This document shows, piece after piece, positions 52,702 through 61,490 of a stretch of DNA of 64,000 nt. A program made the position numbers and the translations under genes. The stretch is taken from positions 1,868,613 through 1,932,612 of the forward strand of contig AP021856.1 in the NCBI GenBank assembly GCA_017347445.1, written 5' to 3'. The DNA comes from Candidatus Brocadia pituitae (lineage in GTDB: Bacteria > Planctomycetota > Brocadiia > Brocadiales > Brocadiaceae). Each line of letters begins with the position of its first letter. Positions within the stretch are counted from its first letter, which is position 1. The notes below the pieces were generated by a model. It saw only the letters and a list, made by a program, of their open reading frames with translations, searched no databases and was not told where the DNA came from.

Positions 52702-54090
52702 TTATTTTCCCACAACCATCAGTTCGACCTCTAAATCTTCCGGTGCATTATCCCAGTACAGGGCGATATTGTTTCCCTTTGTTACCAACGCCCATTGGTC
52801 ACTATGGTGATCAATGGCAAAATACGTAGCATGCGCCCTTCTGGGTAATTGTGGCGGCGCCACGGAAAGATGTTCCAATTTTATGCCAGAAATCGCTTTT
52901 GCAATAAGAATTGGTAAACGTTCCCGTGATCCCAGCTTGGCAATCGTCGTCACATAATGAATCAGGGATTTTGGGTCCTCTTCGGTATTAAACACCAGAT
53001 AAAATCGGTTACGGCCTTCAAACATCCCTGGTTTCAAATCCGCGGTATAATAAGTGCCATCATAAACCATACGGATTACGTAATCCGGCCCGGCGGTAAT
53101 TTTATCTAAAAGTTGAATAATTAAGGACTGTGCAGCAGAAAAACATTCCCAGAGTTTCCAGTGATCATAACCGGGAAGCGCGCTGACTCCTCCTTCTGTC
53201 TCACCCAGCACGTTGACTCGTTCATCAAAAGAAGAGAGTTCGCCAATCACTTGTCTCAACGTTCCGTAAACACTCCAGGGATGTATCTGCTGTGTTTCCG
53301 TAATATGATAAAGAAGGGGGGCATAACGGTTCAGCGACCTCAGGGCCAGTAAATAGACCATATCCCTTGTTCCAAATTCAGCCGTCTGAATTCCTCTTTG
53401 CATTTTATAAGCCTCAAGCTGATGACAACGGGCGGTAATCTGATCTCTGGTCTCCTTGACAAGCTTCATAAGAGGCTCCGAACTGGTAATGGTGAGACAC
53501 GGTGGAATAAAATGCTGGGATAATACAACCTTTTCCCCCATCCTTTCTAACTGAGCAACGGGTAAAAGCACATAATCTCCCGCTTGTTCCCGCTCTGTTT
53601 CCCAGAATACCCTGAGCACGTAGTGAAGTCTTTTAACGTTGCCTTTCGGTCCGCAGACGTGTAAATCTGCAACTTCTTCTGCATCTCGTGATGTAACAAA
53701 ACGCGTTGTTGCCGCCGGAAAGGAATCCAAGGTCTCAAGGACAGTAACATTTTCACCGGTGTTATTCCATTTTTTGAGCCCAACATAGACTGGCAGCGGT
53801 TTACCGCCTTCAATCCAGGCCTCATCAAAGCGGCGGGCCTCTACCATTGCATTGTCAGGTAAAACTGCATAAGTTCCATCCTGAAACAAAAAGGTTCCAT
53901 TCACGAGATTAAATATTCCGTTTCCTAATGCCGCCTCCTGAATCTCCATTTTGCTTATCCCCCAGAAGTCTGGCTCAAGATATTGAAGAAAGGGCGCTAA
54001 AAGCGACCGAAAGGATAGATCCAGTAGCTGAAAATGCTGCGGCTGTAAAAGGAGACCCTGCTCCCAGAAGAGTGCTCGTTGAATATCCAT
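52702..54090 (-). CDS. tssK: T6SS baseplate-membrane linker TssK
   Basis: Trimeric connector between baseplate and membrane complex, 462 residues. It begins ALFWEQGLLLQPQHFQLLD, the family hallmark, with LEPDFWGISKMEIQ next and RERLPILIAKAISGIKLEHL near the C-terminal part. Its ATG overlaps the stop of tssJ by one base (TAATG), implying coupled translation. Confidence 0.96.
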   Translation of the reverse strand: MDIQRALFWEQGLLLQPQHFQLLDLSFRSLLAPFLQYLEPDFWGISKMEIQEAALGNGIFNLVNGTFLFQDGTYAVLPDNAMVEARRFDEAWIEGGKPLPVYVGLKKWNNTGENVTVLETLDSFPAATTRFVTSRDAEEVADLHVCGPKGNVKRLHYVLRVFWETEREQAGDYVLLPVAQLERMGEKVVLSQHFIPPCLTITSSEPLMKLVKETRDQITARCHQLEAYKMQRGIQTAEFGTRDMVYLLALRSLNRYAPLLYHITETQQIHPWSVYGTLRQVIGELSSFDERVNVLGETEGGVSALPGYDHWKLWECFSAAQSLIIQLLDKITAGPDYVIRMVYDGTYYTADLKPGMFEGRNRFYLVFNTEEDPKSLIHYVTTIAKLGSRERLPILIAKAISGIKLEHLSVAPPQLPRRAHATYFAIDHHSDQWALVTKGNNIALYWDNAPEDLEVELMVVGK

Positions 54091-54599
54091 TACTTCACCA
54101 TGAATCCTTTTATCTTTTCCCGTCCCAGATAAAGTTCGGCATCCAGTTTCTTTGGCTTTTTTCCAAAAAAGCTAACCGGTATTTGATGAGTACGCACCGC
54201 TTCATCCTTTTGTGCCATATAATATCCGGTTACCATACCAACATATTTCGTACCTTCTGCCCTGTCTAAGGTTTTGGTTGCCTCCTCTCCCGGATAAATT
54301 ACAAACGACTTGGAAGACGTCACGCTTGCATCGAAGTTGTTACACTGTAATAATTTTGACAGCCCCTCATTTTCATCTTTGAGTTCGTTAAATGCATTCA
54401 GACTTCGAAGTTGATAGATACCAAGCACCAGCGTATGCGGCTCTCCGTCATAATAATTCAAATCCTGGTCGCTTCTGATGTGTATCCGGATTGCACCTTC
54501 GCCATAAATATCATAATCCGGCTTTCGACCACTCCCGGCACATGAACAGAGCAATGTCATAAGCAAAAAAACGAACCATATCTTTACCGTATTTTTCAT
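54090..54599 (-). CDS. tssJ: T6SS outer-membrane lipoprotein TssJ
   Basis: Outer-membrane lipoprotein of 169 residues. The signal peptide ends in a lipobox (LLCSC, lipidated Cys near residue 20). The mature part has the transthyretin-like features of TssJ, including VLGIYQLRSLNAFNEL and FVIYPGEEATKTLDR. It overlaps the upstream TagH-like gene by four bases (ATGA) and the downstream tssK by one, so membrane and baseplate genes are tightly coupled. Confidence 0.95.
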   Translation of the reverse strand: MKNTVKIWFVFLLMTLLCSCAGSGRKPDYDIYGEGAIRIHIRSDQDLNYYDGEPHTLVLGIYQLRSLNAFNELKDENEGLSKLLQCNNFDASVTSSKSFVIYPGEEATKTLDRAEGTKYVGMVTGYYMAQKDEAVRTHQIPVSFFGKKPKKLDAELYLGREKIKGFMVK

Positions 54600-55354
54600 G
54601 CTATGCCTCTTTTTTCTATTTTATATAATTTTTGGCAAGTCTTCTCAAATTCTCTTAACAATTCTTCCGTGAAACGGCCGGAATCGAACCAGCCTTTACA
54701 CTCCTGAAATTTGTCCTTGTAAATATCGAAAAGCTCAGCCCTGCGCAGGGCGCCAAATTTTAAACCGCCTTTATTTGATTCAGAGATACGGGCAGGGTCT
54801 AATTCTTCCAGCATTTGTTTTACCCGGGTCTTGGCAGCCTCCTGAAAAGCCTTGTGTGATACCAAAAAGGCCGTTTTGATTTGATCCAGATAGCTTTGAA
54901 GAGATTCAGTCCCTTCTTCTTTCTCAAGATTTGAACCGATAACGTGTCGTATGGTTTCCAATTTAACATTTTCCCCAAAAAGGCATGTATGGATAACACG
55001 TATGATGGTATTTATGGTATCAAAAAGCGTGTGCAAGGATTTTGCTAATTTATCGGTTAGTTCTCCGGAAGAAAGCTTCGCCCCGGTGATTTCTTTTCCC
55101 AGCAACAGGGAAAAGAGCCGGGAAAACTCCCTTGACTCAAGGGAAAGGGCTTTTTCTTTTCCGGTGTTCCGGCTTTTAAATTGTTGACTCAGTTTCATCA
55201 GGAGTTCCATCCCTTCACTGGGTGATCTATCCCGTATTTGGCTTTCTACATAGTTTTCAATCAATCTTTCGGCGTTTGCATAATCAGCATGGTACAGCGT
55301 CCTGATTTCATCAGACATAGCCTGAATATTGTCGTGACTATTCTTTCCTGCCAT
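54596..55354 (-). CDS. tagH: TagH-like T6SS protein lacking an FHA domain
   Basis: Protein of 252 residues that resembles only the C-terminal half of TagH (T6SS-associated FHA protein): FLVSHKAFQEAAKTRVKQML, then LDPARISE, GALRRAELFDIYKDKFQE and FTEELLREFEKTCQKLYK. An FHA module (GR...S...N H...N G patterns) cannot be found at its N-terminus or elsewhere in the cluster. The gene starts inside the end of the upstream T-V-x-L repeat gene (17-bp overlap). In other systems TagH's FHA half reads kinase signals; here that half is missing. Confidence 0.75.
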   Translation of the reverse strand: MAGKNSHDNIQAMSDEIRTLYHADYANAERLIENYVESQIRDRSPSEGMELLMKLSQQFKSRNTGKEKALSLESREFSRLFSLLLGKEITGAKLSSGELTDKLAKSLHTLFDTINTIIRVIHTCLFGENVKLETIRHVIGSNLEKEEGTESLQSYLDQIKTAFLVSHKAFQEAAKTRVKQMLEELDPARISESNKGGLKFGALRRAELFDIYKDKFQECKGWFDSGRFTEELLREFEKTCQKLYKIEKRGIA

Positions 55355-57602
55355 TTTTGTATTTTACCTTTTCTGGTTTCAGGATAACGGTTTCTGCTAT
55401 GAAATCCGCTTCGTTAATCCTTTTTGCCTTGTTTTTATCAAGTTCTAAATGGTCGTTACCTTTTGTTATGACGTCTTTTTTGTTTTCGTGAGAATCACTT
55501 GCTATGACTTTTAGGGGTGTTTGTAATGGCCTTTTATCTGTTTCCCGGGCAGAGATGATAACCGTTTCTGGTACCGAATTCCCGGATTTTTCAATCTTTT
55601 CCGGGGGGAGTTCTTTCTGGAAACCTTTAAGAGAAAGAATAACGGTTTCGTCTAATTCTTCCCGATTTGCAGACTGCTTTGCGTCCTTTTTGCCTTTCCC
55701 GGATGGGAGGAGAACGGTTTCGGGGATGATATCCCGGGCTTCTTTATCCTTGTCCTTTTCAACGGCGGTTTCTTTTTTAAGATCTTTTAAAATAAGGGTA
55801 ACGGTTTTATCCGGATCTGACACTTCTTTTCCAAACTCTGCACTCCTTTTGCTGATAATTTTCATGAGAATTCCGTAAATCGTCTTATCTGCCACGGAGA
55901 ATCCCTGATCTTGTTCTATGGGTGCTTGTTCAGGAAAACTTCCAGAAGCAGAGATACTGCCGGTCTTGTCTGATACTTTCCTGTCGGGAAGTATTTCTGG
56001 TGATCTGCCTGCCGTTCCGGAATACCGCCCTTTTTGTTCGTCGAACAGGTTACGCCTGATCTCTTCTCTTACTTGCTCTAGTTCCTGGAAAAAGCCCTCG
56101 GACCATGCTGTAGTCTTATTGCGAAATGCCGTCATTAGCAAAGACCATCCCAGATGAAGCGTTCGCTCCCAGAGAGATTGCCAATCCTTTTTTACCTGTT
56201 TTCCTTCCGGAGCCCAGAAGATATTTTCAGGAAGGAATTGAGCGCACAATTCTTCTCCATATCGTTTTTCACACGATGCATCATTATCCGCAAGTCTTTG
56301 ATCCATCGCTGCACTTAAGGAGGGATAGATTTTTGAAATATCCTGCTTTTTGTTAACTAAAAAAGTATAAAACCAGAAAAGCCCTAAGGAAAAAAGGCCG
56401 TCAGACGAAGGAGACTTCGGAAGTGACGCTGTTTCTGTCAGCCTGCTGCTGATATCAAGATATGTAACCGTAAAATTCCAGAAAAAGGGCAGGAATCCGC
56501 CTTGATCGGCAAGCTTAATCCAAATACGGTCCAGGGAGAACCTGGTACCCACCGTCACAGCGAGGTTATTTCCTGACCGAAAGTTTTGCAGGAAGCCGGC
56601 CAAAAAAGAAAGCTTTAAATACATAATTTCCAGGAAACGTCTCTCGTCGTGATCAAAGAGAACTGGTGCCGTGTTAAAGCAATTTTGCCTGATTGCCTTT
56701 AGGCAATTTACCCTACCAAACTCCTGTTTTGCCCTTAACGGCGCTTCTATCTCCTCAAACGGTGCACCTGAGACAAGAGATAAAAAATCGATGGCATTCA
56801 ATGACATCGCCTGAAACAGTAACAGAGAAAATGGATAAAAGGAGAAGGGTATAATTCTTGACACGGCCTTGCCGTTTAATCCATAACATTCCTGATGATA
56901 CGGGCACTCCCCGCAGGGGAACTGGGTATCGGTATATGCCTTTTTGGGCAATTGGGCAAATTCCTTTATTAATGCCCACCGGTCTTTTACAGAAGGGGGG
57001 TCGAAACGGTCCGACTCATACCCATAAAAATCTTGTTTACCCGACGCGTAACAGGAAGGACAGAACAAGTAACGTTTCAGCGATTGTGTATATGACTGCA
57101 ATCCTGCGCTGATAAGAAGGTTATCATCTTCACATTGTTGAAGGGAGAGTCCGCATTTTGGACACGGTGGGTGGAAATAGGACTGCCGGGTATTGCAAAA
57201 AAAGAGGGGAGACATGAGCGCTAATTCCTCTTTTTCATTGATTTGGTTGGAAAGAATCATCAGCGGCTCGTTTTGATTCCCGTGTGTATAAAAAGAAAAT
57301 GCCTTCTGCCATGAGCCTTCAACGTCTTTGTTATTAACGGGCCGTAAGTCATCCTTTGTTATGAGATACTGATCTCTCTGCACGAAAAGAAATACCTTCC
57401 GTATATCACTTTCTGCATCCGTGACAAATTGCGCTTCGATGAGACGTGCAAGGGGATCCGATTCAGAGACAATCAAAAAAGGAAAAGAGGCCTTACCCAA
57501 TACGGCGGTATCCTGAGATATAAGAGATGGTCGCAAAGAGATGCCACCTCCGGGGTGAAGCAAATAGGGTAGTAAAGAATGTTTCCCGTCATGTTCCTTC
57601 AT
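55338..57602 (-). CDS. First gene of the T6SS cluster: large protein with cysteine clusters and a T-V-x-L repeat tail
   Basis: A 754-residue protein that I cannot assign to a family. The first 250 residues contain CPKCGLSLQQC, FCPSC and CGECPYHQEC, three cysteine clusters resembling zinc knuckles. The middle is helical. The last 160 residues are charged, apparently disordered, and carry five copies of a short motif, [D/P/A]-[K/E]-T-V-x-[L/I]: DKTVTL, PETVLL, DETVIL, PETVII and AETVIL, with the Thr at about residues 600, 629, 653, 680 and 738. Such spaced Thr motifs in disordered acidic surroundings look like sites for phosphorylation and FHA binding. It begins the operon and overlaps the TagH-like gene. 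Confidence 0.65.
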   Translation of the reverse strand: MKEHDGKHSLLPYLLHPGGGISLRPSLISQDTAVLGKASFPFLIVSESDPLARLIEAQFVTDAESDIRKVFLFVQRDQYLITKDDLRPVNNKDVEGSWQKAFSFYTHGNQNEPLMILSNQINEKEELALMSPLFFCNTRQSYFHPPCPKCGLSLQQCEDDNLLISAGLQSYTQSLKRYLFCPSCYASGKQDFYGYESDRFDPPSVKDRWALIKEFAQLPKKAYTDTQFPCGECPYHQECYGLNGKAVSRIIPFSFYPFSLLLFQAMSLNAIDFLSLVSGAPFEEIEAPLRAKQEFGRVNCLKAIRQNCFNTAPVLFDHDERRFLEIMYLKLSFLAGFLQNFRSGNNLAVTVGTRFSLDRIWIKLADQGGFLPFFWNFTVTYLDISSRLTETASLPKSPSSDGLFSLGLFWFYTFLVNKKQDISKIYPSLSAAMDQRLADNDASCEKRYGEELCAQFLPENIFWAPEGKQVKKDWQSLWERTLHLGWSLLMTAFRNKTTAWSEGFFQELEQVREEIRRNLFDEQKGRYSGTAGRSPEILPDRKVSDKTGSISASGSFPEQAPIEQDQGFSVADKTIYGILMKIISKRSAEFGKEVSDPDKTVTLILKDLKKETAVEKDKDKEARDIIPETVLLPSGKGKKDAKQSANREELDETVILSLKGFQKELPPEKIEKSGNSVPETVIISARETDKRPLQTPLKVIASDSHENKKDVITKGNDHLELDKNKAKRINEADFIAETVILKPEKVKYKNGRKE

Positions 57603-57720
57603 GACAAACCTCTTGATGCTCGTTAAACCACATCCGGATCCAGGAAGATATCTATAAATAAAAAAACCTTACTGCTAAATACGTTCAGACATATTCGGCA
57701 GTAAGGCTGTCTTTTTCAAA

Positions 57721-57760
57721 GCCGTTTGAACGGTTTAAGCGGTTTAAACTGTTTAAACGG
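57721..57760. repeat. Run of GTTTAAACGG-type repeats before the T6SS operon
   Basis: CGGTTTAAGCGGTTTAAACTG and the flanking TTTGAACGG and GTTTAAACGG form four near-copies of a ten-base unit, CNGTTTAAACGG-like, which are palindromic in part. It lies 120-160 bp upstream of the first secretion gene. May be a regulator site or a terminator for transcription coming from the methyltransferase side. Confidence 0.45.
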
Positions 57761-57967
57761 ATCGCAAGACCCTATTACTTTGCGTCCCATGATCGCTCAT
57801 GGTTTGCCATTATCGTGATGTAAACTCATATGCGCAATTCAAATGCCTTGGATGATTAAAATAGAATATTATTGATAACTATTTCCCAAGACTCATGTTT
57901 TTAAATGCTTATGAAAGGAAATGGCTTGCAAAAATTTTTATGGTAGTTAATCGTAACTTTAAAAAAA

Positions 57968-58021
57968 GTGTGCCATGTCACACTTTTGTGCCGTCACATT
58001 TGTGTGTCATGACACACTTTT
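57968..58021. promoter_or_regulatory. Tandem palindromic sites (GTGTG-CATG-CACAC type) upstream of the T6SS operon
   Basis: GTGTGCCATGTCACAC (57968-57983) is followed by GTGCCGTCACA and GTGTGTCATGACACAC (57998-58019). The first and last are nearly identical 16-bp palindromes, 30 bp apart, with a degenerate copy between. They lie 370-420 bp before the first secretion gene and 190 bp after the methyltransferase stop. Their symmetry and spacing suit binding of a dimeric regulator, which is inference. The remaining parts of 57603-58212 hold the repeats listed and no gene that I can see. Confidence 0.5.
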
Positions 58022-58088
58022 TTCAGTGATGCATAGTCTGTAAAACTTTGAAAATGAAAATAGTGGTGGTGTTTACCGAGCAGTGTAG

Positions 58089-58152
58089 GGGCGAAGCATT
58101 TGCTATCATTAGCATACATGTGTTCATATACAAGGCAGCAAATGCTTCGCCC
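58089..58152. repeat. 16-bp inverted repeat (GGGCGAAGCATTTGCT)
   Basis: The arm at 58089-58104 is exactly inverted at 58137-58152 (AGCAAATGCTTCGCCC) across a 32-base loop, followed by TTTTTT at 58158-58163. Pattern and base content match known dispersed hairpins in environmental genomes. It could end transcription toward the methyltransferase gene. Confidence 0.7.
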
Positions 58153-58212
58153 ATACTTTTTTAAACAACTAAATTGTTACAAGGATTGCAAGTGTTTTGA
58201 AAAAATCTGCGA

Positions 58213-59712
58213 TTATATAAAATCGGTATTTGAATCAAACGGCAAGAGAAATCCGCGCTCAACGAGACCGCGAATCACCTGGCAAAAAATGGGTCTGATT
58301 TTTTCAAGATCGACACCAGGGGCATTGGCTATTTCAGCTAACAGGTCTTTAAGTTGTCGCTGTCCGTCACATTTGACAATCACATTTGCCATGTATGAGT
58401 CAATGTTTCCAGAGTAGGCAAGGCCTCGTGATATATGCAGTCGGATTGTTTCATCCACCCATCCGGCAACGGATGGTTTTGCTATGCGCTCCATACATAC
58501 ATCCGGAGAAACCCGGAATCGCGTATTCAGCAACAGGGAGTCTTCCCGGACAGTTTCCAGGAAATCCTGCAACTCAAACCCCCTTACCATAGAATCACCA
58601 CAGGGTCCGAGCATCTTTTCTGGCGCATCATCAGCCCGGTACCAGTATTTACCTTTAGCCGACCGGCGCATCGTAATTAAACCGGCACTCATGGCGGTAA
58701 TGTCTTGCTGATCATAGTAGGTCATCCATTTTTCAAAATGCCGGTCAAAATCTTCTGGTGCTTCTTTTTCCGTATGCCGGATCCAGGTGGCGGCATAGGT
58801 CGCCGCATCGCGTGTCTCTGAGCGCATCACCCATACATCACAACCCGTGCCCTGAAACCAGCCACGCAGCCGTTCTCTCCAGTCCTGCCCGGCATGCTCC
58901 GTCCAGTTACAAAGGATGTGACAATAGCCACCTTTGTTCAGAAACTGTGGAACCTGGCTAACGATCTTCTGGCAGACCTGGTCTGCCTCCATCCCGCTGT
59001 CCCGGTAAATGTACTTCATTTCCGGTGAGATGACAAAGGGGGGATTCGTAACTATCAGATCAAACATACGTCCCTGTACCGGCTCAAAGAGATCCCCTTC
59101 AAGACACGCAACATGGGATAATCCATTGAGCCTTGCATTAAAGGATGCCATGTGTACTGCACGGGGATTCTTGTCCACGGCAAGTACCCGGCTGCTGTGC
59201 CTGGCAGCAAGAAAGGCCTGAATACCGCAGCCTGTGCCCAGATCAAGGGACATGCCGGCCTGCCTTCGCACGGTAAGATTGGCCAGCGTCAGAGTGCTCC
59301 TGCCAATCCCCATAACATAATCCTTTTTGCGTTCGGTTTGAAGCATCCGGGTGGAGTCAAATGCTATCAACAGCCCATGAAAAGGCATCAGTTTGACGGC
59401 CGCTTTTACCCGCGTACCGTCAGCATGAATGAGACCCGCCTCGGCCAATTTTTCAAGCATCATTGGCTGGAATGCGCGCTGAACCTCTTTCCTGTCACAG
59501 GGGACCTCTATCAGGAACAGGCGTATGAGTGTATCGAGTGGTGTGCCCTGGTTTGTGCGACGCAGCAAAAGGGGCACATCTTCTCCCCTGAGGGAAGGAA
59601 TGTCTTTAATCCCCAATACTTCAAGGATCGCCGCATCGGTATAACGTGCTGCCTCAAACACGTCCCGAAGACGTTTGAAATCATCCGGATGTTGGAAGGA
59701 AGAAAAAGACAT
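58213..59712 (-). CDS. Large SAM-dependent methyltransferase (PrmC/HemK-like core)
   Basis: A 499-residue protein with a class I methyltransferase core at about residues 135-290: SAM loop DLGTGCGIQAFLAARHSS, LAVDKNPRAVHMASFNARLN, and the NPPFVIS catalytic motif, which is used by N5-glutamine and adenine or guanine methylases. N- and C-terminal regions (about 130 and 200 residues) are not part of that core; the N-terminal part may be a substrate-binding domain like that in PrmB-type or RlmG-type enzymes. It lies between the T6SS operator region and the AbrB-like gene. Substrate unknown. Confidence 0.8.
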   Translation of the reverse strand: MSFSSFQHPDDFKRLRDVFEAARYTDAAILEVLGIKDIPSLRGEDVPLLLRRTNQGTPLDTLIRLFLIEVPCDRKEVQRAFQPMMLEKLAEAGLIHADGTRVKAAVKLMPFHGLLIAFDSTRMLQTERKKDYVMGIGRSTLTLANLTVRRQAGMSLDLGTGCGIQAFLAARHSSRVLAVDKNPRAVHMASFNARLNGLSHVACLEGDLFEPVQGRMFDLIVTNPPFVISPEMKYIYRDSGMEADQVCQKIVSQVPQFLNKGGYCHILCNWTEHAGQDWRERLRGWFQGTGCDVWVMRSETRDAATYAATWIRHTEKEAPEDFDRHFEKWMTYYDQQDITAMSAGLITMRRSAKGKYWYRADDAPEKMLGPCGDSMVRGFELQDFLETVREDSLLLNTRFRVSPDVCMERIAKPSVAGWVDETIRLHISRGLAYSGNIDSYMANVIVKCDGQRQLKDLLAEIANAPGVDLEKIRPIFCQVIRGLVERGFLLPFDSNTDFI

Positions 59713-59727
59713 CAGAGGGTTGATAGG

Positions 59728-60009
59728 TTAGTGCTCTTCAATTTTAAGGGCAGTAATTGCATCTTTCGCATTATCAAAAGGCCCCAATACCTCGCCCTTG
59801 GCAATAGAAGCGTCCGCTTCCGCCTCTTTCTTCTGCCATTCCGGGGTATAAAAATACGACTGGTCAGGGTGAATAACCTTCACAGGTTTTATTACCAAAC
59901 CCTCTTTCTGACTTTCTATTTCTAAGTAATCACCGATTGAAACATTAAACTTCTTGCGAAGCTCTTGCGGTATGGTGATTTGATAATTTTGTTTGATCTT
60001 AACGAGCGG
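59728..60009 (-). CDS. AbrB/MazE-type DNA-binding protein
   Basis: Small swapped-hairpin AbrB-fold protein of 93 residues. The start (GAGGAGG at nine bases upstream of ATG 60009) gives [21 protein letters not shown] then [10 protein letters not shown] and [10 protein letters not shown], the full AbrB pattern. A C-terminal tail with [19 protein letters not shown] looks like a partner-binding region of antitoxins. The usual toxin gene is not directly after it; the methyltransferase gene is, 15 bp downstream. About 317 bp of A/T-rich sequence upstream (60010-60326) contain no gene that I can see. Confidence 0.85.
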   Translation of the reverse strand, partial: PLVKIKQNYQITIPQELRKKFNVSIGDYLEIESQKEGLVIKPVKVIHPDQSYFYTPEWQKKEAEADASIAKGEVLGPFDNAKDAITALKIEEH

Positions 60010-60326
60010 CATCTTAGCCCTCCTCACGGTTTATTAAAGTTATAAATTATAATTCTTGTAATCTTTTAATTTATAATATTCCCAGGCTAATCATTTGTCA
60101 AAGCAAATCACAGGAAATAATTTTTAAAATGGCTTCTTATTTTTCAATAATAATCTTCTCTTCAATAATAGCTGTAATATCTTTGTATTGTATTTCAACC
60201 TATCCGCGCTCATCGGCGTAGATCTGTGGCTAAAAAATTTTAAGTTAGTGAAGAATGAGTTGAGTAAATTTAGATATATCGTGCAGGTACTGCAAAATTT
60301 TACCTTTTTTTACGCATGTGACATCC

Positions 60327-60728
60327 TTAGAGAGCAGATAGGTTGGTGCTCTTTAGTGAAGTATGTTTTGCTATCAGATCAAAATAACTATCCAGATGGT
60401 ATAACATATTTCCATTTTTTATTGCTGAAATTGCAATCATTAAGTCAGTAGCCGGAATAGTAAGTCCTTTTGACCGAAGTGAGGAACCTAATAAAGATGC
60501 CTCAAAAAAATCATGCATAGATAGAGAAACATAATGAAATCCTTTGAAGTCGGAACTTACCTTATTAAATTCAGTATTTTTTGATATGCCACTTAGGATC
60601 TCGACAACAATAATTCCGTTGATGGCAACAAGGTCTAAAGAAATAGCTTTTTTTACCGTGTCCTGGATTTTTTTCATTCCATCTGCTCGGTAATAAGGAA
60701 TCCATACTGAGCTGTCAACAAGTATCAT
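60327..60728 (-). CDS. vapC: VapC-type PIN-domain toxin
   Basis: RNase toxin of 133 residues. The PIN acidic residues are seen in LVDSSVWIPYYR (Asp near residue 4), VVEILSGIS (Glu near 44), PATDLMIAISAI (Asp near 96) and the later HLDSYFDLIAK. Its ATG overlaps the stop of the antitoxin gene by four bases, the usual VapBC layout, so the pair is coupled in translation. Confidence 0.9.
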   Translation of the reverse strand: MILVDSSVWIPYYRADGMKKIQDTVKKAISLDLVAINGIIVVEILSGISKNTEFNKVSSDFKGFHYVSLSMHDFFEASLLGSSLRSKGLTIPATDLMIAISAIKNGNMLYHLDSYFDLIAKHTSLKSTNLSAL

Positions 60729-60928
60729 CCTTTTTCCCTTAACCGTAATAACTCTTTAAGGTCTATGTCTATCTTGATTTTACCGGCATGTTCTATCGCA
60801 TCTTCTCTTCTTTTCCTTCTTACGATTTCCCGTAATGCTTCTTCAATAACCTCTTTTTTTGTTTTCTTTCTTAAAATGGATTTCGCTTCTTCTAAAAGTT
60901 TTTCGTCAAGCGATATACTCATCCGCAT
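60725..60928 (-). CDS. vapB: VapB-type antitoxin
   Basis: Protein of 67 residues with a ribbon-helix-helix start (MRMSISLDEKLLEEAKSI) and a charged tail that would neutralise VapC. I start at 60928 with AGGAGG seven to twelve bases upstream; the frame opens at 60994 but without a ribosome-binding site. A sigma-70-like promoter is 40-60 bp upstream. Family assignment (VapB, RHH type) is by pattern. Confidence 0.85.
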   Translation of the reverse strand: MRMSISLDEKLLEEAKSILRKKTKKEVIEEALREIVRRKRREDAIEHAGKIKIDIDLKELLRLREKG

Positions 60929-60962
60929 TTTACACCTCCTGTATACACCTAAAATATGCACC

Positions 60963-60991
60963 ATGTTAGTGTGTCTATTTTGTTTTGTCAA
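60963..60991 (-). promoter_or_regulatory. Sigma-70-like promoter for vapBC
   Basis: On the minus strand TTGACA (60986-60991), 17 bases, then TAACAT (60963-60968). It is 35 bp upstream of the vapB start. The intervening sequence GGTGCATATTTTAGGTGTATAC has partial symmetry that VapB might bind. Confidence 0.55.
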
Positions 60992-61026
60992 CAATAAACA
61001 CCGGATAAGTTATAATTTTTGAATAA

Positions 61027-61211
61027 ATGCCCAAAGGGCAGAAAGGGTATAGCCAGGGGTATAAGCCCCTGGACAAGAAAACATCAACAAGAAATAACCC
61101 CAAAGGGGTGGAAGAAAAGGAGTTTTCCTTTCGCCCTTTTAGGGCTAATCCTTTATGATTCGTTTGCAGGGGGCTTCACCCCCTGCTATTTACTGAAAGC
61201 CCTTCGGGCAT
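61027..61211. repeat. MITE-like element with hairpin-rich interior
   Basis: ATGCCCAAAGGGC at 61027 is inverted with one mismatch as GCCCTTCGGGCAT at 61199-61211. Between them are several hairpins: CCAGGGG with CCCCTGG, ACCCC with GGGGT, and GCAGGGGG with CCCCCTGC. No coding frame is convincing. Size (185 bp) and terminal inverted repeats suit a miniature non-autonomous element, though no target duplication was found. Confidence 0.55.
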
Positions 61212-61490
61212 GAAAATTGATATGTTTTTATATTTACCCATTCACGTAATTCCTGTTCTTTTTGTTTTTATGTGATTCTTTCATTCGCAAAAAAATTTAA
61301 GTAAGTAAAAAATTCCTTAGCCCTTTTTAATCTGTTTACATGAATCCCATCAACTTTTTAAATTTTTTCCTTGCATTTGCCTAACGATTTTCTATATATT
61401 TCAGTCAATTTTGGTTTGCGACCCATGTTCCTTTGTATTTCCATAACGTATAGCCACAGACCTGCTCAGGCGAATATCTTGCCGGTAAGG

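Noticed and set aside
57721-58152. CRISPR array
   Set aside because: Repeats in this area are short palindromes without regular spacers, and no cas gene is in the window.
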